13,600 bases of DNA, from assembly GCA_900642245.1 (NCBI GenBank), contig CAAAJI010000046.1, forward strand, positions 90,109 through 103,708. The letters are read 5' to 3'. The stretch is from Fragilaria radians. Lineage: Eukaryota > Bacillariophyta > Fragilariophyceae > Fragilariales > Fragilariaceae. This document shows, in pieces, positions 7,986-13,600 of the stretch (its first letter is position 1; each line of letters begins with the position of its first letter). The notes under the pieces were generated by a model. The model was not told the origin of the DNA. It saw only the letters and a program-made list of their open reading frames with translations, and did no database searches. Made by a program: the position numbers and the translations under genes.

Positions 7986-8399
7986 CCTTTTAGCAATGGC
8001 TCCCTGCCTTTGAACTTCATGGGACTCCCCAAGCTAATCATGTTATTCTATCGAAACCTCTACTTGATTCCTTATAAAAGTAGTATCTCAAATAATTCAT
8101 AATCCGTTGTTCATTGAGGTCAGGGTCCAATTATTATGCATTACTTGTTTCATTTCAGGCTTGCATATTACTATTAAGACTCAATTCTTGTATCTAAAGT
8201 TTTTATACTAGAGGTACAGGAAGTGTGTTGTTTAGTTGATATGTATTGATACGGATAAATGCAATTTCTAAGCATACATTTAAGGACATAATTCGACAAT
8301 AAGTGATTGTCTGCTATATTTAACATATTTAGAAGCATTCCTAGGTTATTTATCTCACAATGTTTTGTCCGTTAAGATTTTAGTGCAAGGATCACGATT
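7986..8399. other. Intergenic stretch with no gene
   Basis: This AT-rich sequence lies between the GTAC cluster and the first PT-repeat gene. I see no open frame with domain content, RNA gene or long repeat. Its right end presumably belongs to the promoter of the gene at 8509. Confidence 0.5.
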
Positions 8400-8407
8400 T
8401 ATAAATA
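8400..8407 (+). promoter_or_regulatory. TATA-like box for the short PT-repeat gene
   Basis: TATAAATA lies about 105 bp before the ATG at 8509, a plausible distance for a TATA box with a short 5' leader. In AT-rich DNA it could be chance. Confidence 0.3.
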
Positions 8408-8487
8408 AAGGATTTCATGACTACGCCATTCTCGTTTTATTTATCCATTCACGATCGCGACTTGAATGTTTTCAACCTCCGATACAT

Positions 8488-8509
8488 TTGAAATGAAATT
8501 GAAATGAAA
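8488..8509. repeat. 11-bp tandem repeat abutting the start codon
   Basis: Ttgaaatgaaa occurs twice back to back (8488-8498 and 8499-8509). The second copy runs into the ATG at 8509. An in-frame TGA at 8500-8502 fixes this ATG as the first in its frame. Confidence 0.8.
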
Positions 8510-9096
8510 TGAACGGAATATCGAAATACACGACCTTGTACCTTTTTCTAATTGCCAAGCAAGTAGATGGTGGCAACGCGATAACTTCAAATTCCACTAT
8601 CGGTTTTCCTAACACTTCCTTCACTAACGGGCCGACTTTTCGCCCTCCAACGAAGCGACCAACACCACCTCCATTTGGTAACCACCCTACTCGCTTACCA
8701 ACTTCTCGCACTCCAATCACAGTGGCTCCAACCTTATCTCCTATTATAACATCCCCACCGGTCGCAGAATCAGACACAGAAACTCCTTCCGTGGGTGTCA
8801 CTACAGGACTGCCTACGAACAACCAAACGTCCCTTCCCTCCAATGTCATGTCGGCGCCGCCAAAACCGTTAATCACCAACTTCCCTTCCGACGTCCCTAG
8901 CATGACACCAAGCTCTATCCCATTTTCTCCGAATCCTTCGAACTTCCCACCGACATATGCGCCAACTAAACGACCAAATCTCAAACCAACCAAACCTCCA
9001 ACTCAAAGGCCTCTTAGTTATCGATCTCGATTTCATATCATAAGACCAACTTATCATCCATCAGGTCGCCCAACACATCGTACATTAGGTTATTAA
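8509..9096 (+). CDS. Short secreted Pro-Thr repeat protein
   Basis: A 195-aa frame runs from ATG 8509 to TAA 9096. Residues 8-17 (TTLYLFLIAK) form a short hydrophobic core, and a cleavage site after GGNA (21-24) is plausible, giving a modest signal peptide. The rest is Pro/Thr/Ser-rich with PTxRPT and PSxxP units: RPPTKRPTPPP (45-55), TYAPTKRP (139-146), PTKPPTQRP (150-158) and RPTYHPSGRPTHR (169-181). There is no cysteine and no catalytic domain, and N-glycosylation sequons lie at N28, N35 and N105. The tail is rich in Arg and His. Such repeats are common in diatom extracellular and cell-wall proteins. The next gene downstream on the same strand has the same kind of stalk followed by a peroxidase, so this may be a truncated paralogue or a separate structural protein. 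I find no peroxidase remnant after its stop. Confidence 0.7.
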   Translation: MNGISKYTTLYLFLIAKQVDGGNAITSNSTIGFPNTSFTNGPTFRPPTKRPTPPPFGNHPTRLPTSRTPITVAPTLSPIITSPPVAESDTETPSVGVTTGLPTNNQTSLPSNVMSAPPKPLITNFPSDVPSMTPSSIPFSPNPSNFPPTYAPTKRPNLKPTKPPTQRPLSYRSRFHIIRPTYHPSGRPTHRTLGY

Positions 9097-10670
9097 ACAA
9101 GCAGTACCAAAGCAATAACAAACGCAACTCAGCCAGCCATTTTCCAACCACAACCATGATAAGAATTTGCAATCACTTGCTATGACAAGAGCAAAGTGCA
9201 CATCTTTTACGTCATTGTGGCCTTCCTTACCTGTCATAGTAATTTAGTACTTCCGCTAAATTAAATAGAAAGTGTGGCAAGGAATCTAATTGAGTTTAGA
9301 CGCTTCAAGCCAACATCTATGTACGGTATGATATAGGATACATATAATTGTATGAAAACTCCTTTTCTTGTATTCTACAAAACTGTATTCGTGCTTCATA
9401 AATGTGCCCTTCAAATTGACTCTGTCCCTCTTTTCCTCCATTGATCATCCTCGCGACAAGAGGGCAGCGACAATAAGGCAATCATTTCCTAAATTGTAAT
9501 ATGACATTTCGAGTTACCTCCATCGCAAGTCATTTGATTTTGTGATCCAAGTGAACATATTTCTTTTATTTGCTTTCTGTCATGTTGATTGTGGAACCTT
9601 TGGTGTCTACATGTTGTGAATTTACCGCAATTAGGTATATTTTGTTCTGTATTGTGCCAACGGGCTTTTGGCTTTAGCACTTTGTCACCATAGGAGGTAA
9701 AGAGTATTCTATTTTCATACCTGTTTATTACATATTGTGAACGTTTTAGAAAGGTTTCAGAGAGTGAACTTTGACCTCAAAGCCTTGATAGGAAAATGAT
9801 TTATGATGGGTCTGCATAACTTAATCTTTTGGATATAAATCTATATCTTTCTTTACAATAACTTACGTATGGATTGAAGATATGCAAAAAAGTATGCTTA
9901 TTAGTATTATCCATCCAAGAGCATTTGAAATTCAAGTGCAATGAACGAATGAACAGAAAAAAGTCTCGCTTAAGCGTAAACATTGAAAGTCAAAGCAAGA
10001 TACAACTAATACAATGAACAAAAAAAGATTCTACAATACAATGAAATTGCAGTAGTATTTACAGGTAACCTCATACACGTGATACGCGCTTCTTATAATT
10101 GTTACCTTATTCTATTCATAGGAGTACCGTATAAATTAAGGTCCTGAAAAAAAGGATGACTGCACTTGAATACTTCAAGATACCCAGAGGTATCTTGAGA
10201 AGCAGGATGTGGAGATGATTGAAAATAGACACTATTCTTAGATGTAACTGGAGCTCTGCAAATGCTTGAATCTGACATTCTGAAAGAGGGGTGAGGAGGA
10301 TAAGAAAGCAATTACTTAAGATTAGTAATATTTTGGTTCGAGAAACGTACCAATTCCTTTTGCGAAGCAAGGTAAGGGCCTCCTTTGTCCATTTTTCATG
10401 TAGATTTGGTCTACGGGACCGGTTCGTGACTGAACGTTCACCTAAAAGAATTACGAACTTTGTACTAGTATTAGATCGATTTACCTAACAGGAAATTACA
10501 ATTATATCTAAGGTCCTCTTCCCCGACGCGATATTTTGGGTCCTCAAAACGATACAATGATATAGGAACTCCAATCGGAATTTAAATCTCTTTCACGAGC
10601 ACCTCATCCAATTAAACAATTATTACTGATGAATCATATGGACGAGCTTGATGTCTTGAGAGAGTTACAT
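9097..10670. other. Intergenic region between the two PT-repeat genes
   Basis: About 1.6 kb of AT-rich sequence. Frames of up to 84 codons (for example minus 10370-10116) are hydrophobic by composition but match nothing I recognise. No tRNA, retrotransposon motif or peroxidase remnant was seen. The one clear structure is the hairpin at 10175-10198. Confidence 0.5.
10175..10198. repeat. Perfect 10-bp hairpin with 4-nt loop
   Basis: Tcaagatacc (10175-10184) and ggtatcttga (10189-10198) pair exactly around the loop caga. Nothing nearby is coding, so it is either a structured RNA element or a palindromic protein-binding site. Confidence 0.65.
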
Positions 10671-10675
10671 TATTG

Positions 10676-10686
10676 TTTTTTTTCAG
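10676..10686 (+). promoter_or_regulatory. Possible 3' splice site of a 5'-UTR intron
   Basis: Eight T residues followed by CAG end 17 bp before the ATG at 10704 and look like a polypyrimidine tract plus acceptor. An in-frame TAA at 10689-10691 means translation still starts at 10704 even if an upstream exon exists. No donor could be identified with confidence. Confidence 0.35.
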
Positions 10687-10703
10687 TTTAAGGCTTTGCA
10701 ACT

Positions 10704-12948
10704 ATGGTACTTTATGTGGCCATGGCCTTCGCCCTCGCAATCCCCCTGATATCTTCTGAGCCTCTGTTACCTACCAACTTCAGCCTCGATAAGAAAAGGA
10801 TATCTGGCATCAGGATCCCAAATATTCCAACTTTATCTGTAAATATCCAGTCTCCATCTATCAGCAATGGAACTTTTTTGGGAAACAGTAATGAAATACG
10901 TATTCTAGAGAACGACTTAGCCAAGGCATCTAATGATAGCATGTTTGAACCACTGAAGACAGAAGAGAATGATTCGAATGAATCATCACCAACATCAGGC
11001 CACATACCCTCTCCCAATCCGACTACAGCTTCGTTTATGCGTTACCCTCCAACAACGCCTCGCGCTCCAAAGAACATACCGACACAAAGACCAACTCTAA
11101 TGCCGACTGATCTCCCATCGGTTTCAACTACTGAGATTCCGTCTTTGGAACTAGGCCAATCGTCCACAAAGCGTCCAACTCGTCGGCCCAGAAATCCACG
11201 AACTCCAAAACCTACTAGAAGGCCAAGAAAAATCCCAACTTTCTCTCCCACCAATGATCCAACTTCAGAACCGAGTCCTTTGCCGACGAAACATCCAACA
11301 CGTGTCCCTTCTACAAAACGAACTATAACGCCTACTAGTAGACCAACTAAAATCTCAACTTCCTCGTCCACCAATTCACTCATCTCAGATCCAAGTTCTC
11401 TTCCGTCAATTGTCCCATCTCATACTCCTTCCAGAAAACCAAGCCAACGCCCATTCACCTCTCCAACTAATGTTCCTACTTCTTTATCCCCTTTAAGTGA
11501 TAAATTGGAACCAAGTACGCATCCAAGCCAGGATACAACACAGAAACCGAGTCTCTCGCCAAGTAGCGCTCCATCTCACATTGTCACCACCCATCCTAGC
11601 CCAGAACCGGATTCTCTGCCATCAAATCCTCCAGTACAATTATCTTCTTCATTGTCAAAGGAGAATACGACTGATTTTCCTGTTGCTACACCAATAACAC
11701 AACCTAGTCCAATGCCATCGGGTCTTCAACCTCAAATACAGCCATCAAAGATTCCTATCAAATTACCCGCTTTTGAACTAACGCAACAGCCAACTTCAGA
11801 ATTAACTCAATCTCCGTCCACAAGTCCTTCGATTCGGCCCAATCGGATACCGACGTCAATACCAGTCAAAAGTCCTACGTCGGCAACTGTGAGACCTACA
11901 TTTAGCGCGACTAATCTGCCGACTAGACTTCCCACAATTCCTGTATCAAACGCAACACTTTCAGATCTCATAGAGGCAGCCAAAGCGAGAATTCGCGATA
12001 CGATTGTGCAAAATCGTTCCATTGCAGCCAACTACATCCGTTTAGGGTTCCATGACTGCGTTCCTAACGGCCCAGCAGGTGGATGTGATGGTTGTATTAA
12101 TCTAGTGACACACAGGGAGAACGCTGGACTTCATCTGTCATTGGATGTATTAGATCCCATTGTTGCTGACCTGGAAAACACGAAACTTGGATTTTCGAGG
12201 GCAGACATATGGGCTTTGGCAACCCTGGTTGCAGCAGACCTATCTCAGAATAAGACGGTTTTTTCAGACGCATTTATTCCTGGCCGCAAAAACTGCGAGA
12301 CAGTAGGTACATGTCGTCGCCAACCCTCCAATACTTGCTCTAGACAAGGTCCGGATAGGCCTTCTGATTTCCCAACCACCATTTTTACAACCCACGAACT
12401 GATTGACTTCATGTTTGAGCGTTTTGGATTTGATGTAAATGAAACTATCGCTCTCATGGGAGCTCATACCTTAGGAAGGGCGTTGCCTGAGAATAGCGGT
12501 TATGAAGGTCAGAATGGATGGGTTACAGACAGGTTTGCGCTTGGTAAGCAAATCTCCTTGTTTTGTCATTTAACTTTCTTTAACACTAATTCCTTTGCTT
12601 TAAGATAACGAATACTACAGTCTGCTAACAGGCTCGCCAGATCTTGTCACGAATGCCCCAAACTGGACGCATATTCAATTACCTAATGGATTGGTTCAGT
12701 GGGTTATGAACGAGGGGACTCCACCTAAACAATTGTTCATGCTAAATGTTGATGTGGCACTTGTACGTGACACACAAGATCTAGGGTTTTTACCTGATTG
12801 TACCTTTCATGCACCCAATCGCTGTCCTTTGGCTGACACTCTGACCAAAACTGGTGAATATCGAGAGGATAATTCAAAATGGCTGTCAGATTTCAAAAAG
12901 GTTTTGGTGCGTATGCTGGCAAAAGGTCTTAATGCGACTGCTTCTTAA
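10704..12948 (+). CDS. Secreted heme peroxidase on a long Pro-Thr/Pro-Ser stalk (two exons)
   Basis: Exon 1 is 10704-12543 and exon 2 is 12605-12948 (TAA 12946-12948). Spliced, they give 727 aa. Residues 1-18 are a signal peptide (LYVAMAFALAIPLISS). Residues 95-415 are a PT/PS-repeat stalk. Residues 417-720 are a plant/fungal/bacterial-type heme peroxidase: RLGFHDC (446-452) gives distal R446, F449 and H450, CDGC is 461-464, MGAHTLGR carries proximal H588, and SGYEG (598-602) is followed by W606. FALDNEYY spans the splice junction at D614. NVDVALVRD (661-669) supplies the proximal Asp (D663), and WLSDFKK is the last helix. The proximal half resembles cytochrome c peroxidase, the distal motif class II/III. 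The reaction is H2O2-dependent oxidation of an unknown electron donor outside the cell. Several N-glycosylation sequons fit secretion. Unspliced, the frame would stop at 12608 and lose the proximal Asp. Confidence 0.85.
11211..11450 (+). repeat. Imperfect 120-bp tandem duplication within the PT stalk
   Basis: The unit starting cctactaga at 11211 recurs as cctactagt at 11331, exactly 120 bp (40 codons) later. Aligned protein elements are PTRRPRKIPT/PTSRPTKIST, TNDPTSEPSPLP/TNSLISDPSSLP and VPSTKR/TPSRKP. The phase is kept, showing how the stalk has lengthened by in-frame duplication. Confidence 0.7.
12544..12604 (+). other. 61-bp phase-1 intron of the peroxidase gene
   Basis: The donor GTAAGC follows codon 613 plus one base. 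The acceptor is TTTAAG at 12599-12604, preceded by a T-rich tract and a possible branch point in cactaat (~12585-12591). Joining recreates Asp614 in the conserved peroxidase motif (FALDNEYY) and opens 113 further codons of matching peroxidase sequence. Confidence 0.88.
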
Positions 12949-13600
12949 GAATATCCATAATAAAATGGAATTGTCGTGGACAGCCATCTCGAATTTGCTT
13001 AATGAGGTGTTCTCCAATTCCTTATTATAGATACCATTCAACGAACTTACTTTGTATTTCGTAGTTGCGGCCAAAGCTTATGTGACTTACTTTAATTTGT
13101 ATTCAGTAGTTAACGACAAAAGGATTATTTCGGTCAATTACAAGCTACTTTGGAATGATGGCAAAGTCCAAAACAGATTTCGGTAAAGCGTAAGGATAAG
13201 AGACAACACACCAAGTTAGATTTGAGCTTGATCCGTGAATTTATTCCCTGGAGAACATTCAGGGTCTATGGTCGAATTCAATCTTTTATTATTACAACAA
13301 TTATCCTGCGATAAGCTTACTTTCTTTCCAACAATTCTTTTTTTCTCTAGAAAATATTGTCTTGACAATACTCCTTCATTGTGTTCATTAGCAACTTTTT
13401 CTGATTCGAAGACAGAGATAAATGTAGACTTACCTTTCGATTATATGTTCACTTTTTCTGTGGTAAAACTTCTTCAACGCAAGACGTATCTAACTCATAA
13501 AGAATATGTGAGGAAGACATCATGAACGGAAGGACAAGACAGGAATGACCCAATTACAACGAAACAGCTTGATGCTATGTATTACCTATTTCATTTACAC
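12949..13600. other. 3' flank of the peroxidase gene, no supported gene
   Basis: AATAAA at 12959-12964, 11 bp after the stop, could be a polyadenylation signal, though it is unusually close. The remainder is AT-rich. A plus-strand frame from ATG 13268 to 13525 (85 codons) has no recognisable domain or signal peptide, and I do not support it as a gene. Confidence 0.45.

Noticed and set aside
8472..8993. A 173-codon minus-strand frame rich in Val and Gly.
   Set aside because: It is the antisense shadow of the PT-repeat gene; proline/threonine codons read backwards give VG-rich frames.
10116..10370. A hydrophobic 84-codon minus-strand frame resembling a signal-anchored peptide.
   Set aside because: Leu/Ile richness follows from AT-rich sequence, and it crosses the perfect hairpin at 10175-10198; no other support.
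11042..11383. A 113-codon minus-strand VG-rich frame.
   Set aside because: Antisense shadow of the PT stalk of the peroxidase gene.
13268..13525. An 85-codon plus-strand frame downstream of the peroxidase.
   Set aside because: No domain or signal peptide, and composition like the surrounding intergenic DNA.
1..13600. tRNA, rRNA, CRISPR array, prophage or bacterial operon structure.
   Set aside because: No spaced direct-repeat array, cloverleaf or clustered bacterial gene order was seen; introns and retrotransposons indicate a eukaryotic nuclear locus.

Overview
The window looks like nuclear DNA from a diatom or close stramenopile relative. This rests on three things. Two secreted proteins carry the Pro-Thr/Pro-Ser ('PTxxPT') repeats that are abundant in diatoms. 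There is a short 61-bp GT-AG intron. Two decayed Ty1/copia retrotransposons have diatom-style gag, protease and reverse transcriptase signatures. There are no bacterial operons or ribosome-binding sites, and intergenic DNA is visibly more AT-rich than the genes. I cannot name the species.

Layout. At the left end, on the minus strand, lies a complete 600-aa gene (101-1903) for a signal-peptide-bearing protein with a WW domain, a long Ser/Thr-rich linker and a PPTC7-like PP2C phosphatase domain. From about 2.3 to 6.4 kb is a retrotransposon graveyard: a plus-strand copia relic (reverse transcriptase tail and RNase H, ~2330-2910), then a minus-strand relic running gag, CCHC knuckle, protease, reverse transcriptase (~6400 down to 4450) with the integrase missing. 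A 50-codon secreted-peptide ORF (4205-4357) sits between them, and another (6660-6839) follows.

At 6870-7662 on the minus strand is a gene of a diatom repeat family with a coiled coil and a GCR1_C-like DNA-binding domain. It appears split by one extra G in a G5 run and is ended early by a TGA. Behind its 5' end is a 270-bp patch containing ten GTAC tetramers, a 13-bp inverted repeat and a perfect 10-bp tandem repeat.

The right third holds two same-strand PT-repeat genes: a short one with no catalytic domain (8509-9096) and a large one (10704-12948). The large gene must be spliced at 12544-12604. It then encodes a 727-aa secreted protein with a ~320-residue PT stalk followed by a heme peroxidase domain. 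The distal haem side reads like class II/III peroxidases (RLGFHDC), while the proximal side reads like cytochrome c peroxidase (SGYEG...W...D). The two PT genes are plausibly related extracellular or cell-wall proteins. I see no larger multi-gene system. The most notable items are the hybrid peroxidase on its PT stalk, the WW-PP2C fusion, and the broken GCR1_C-type gene with its GTAC-rich flank.
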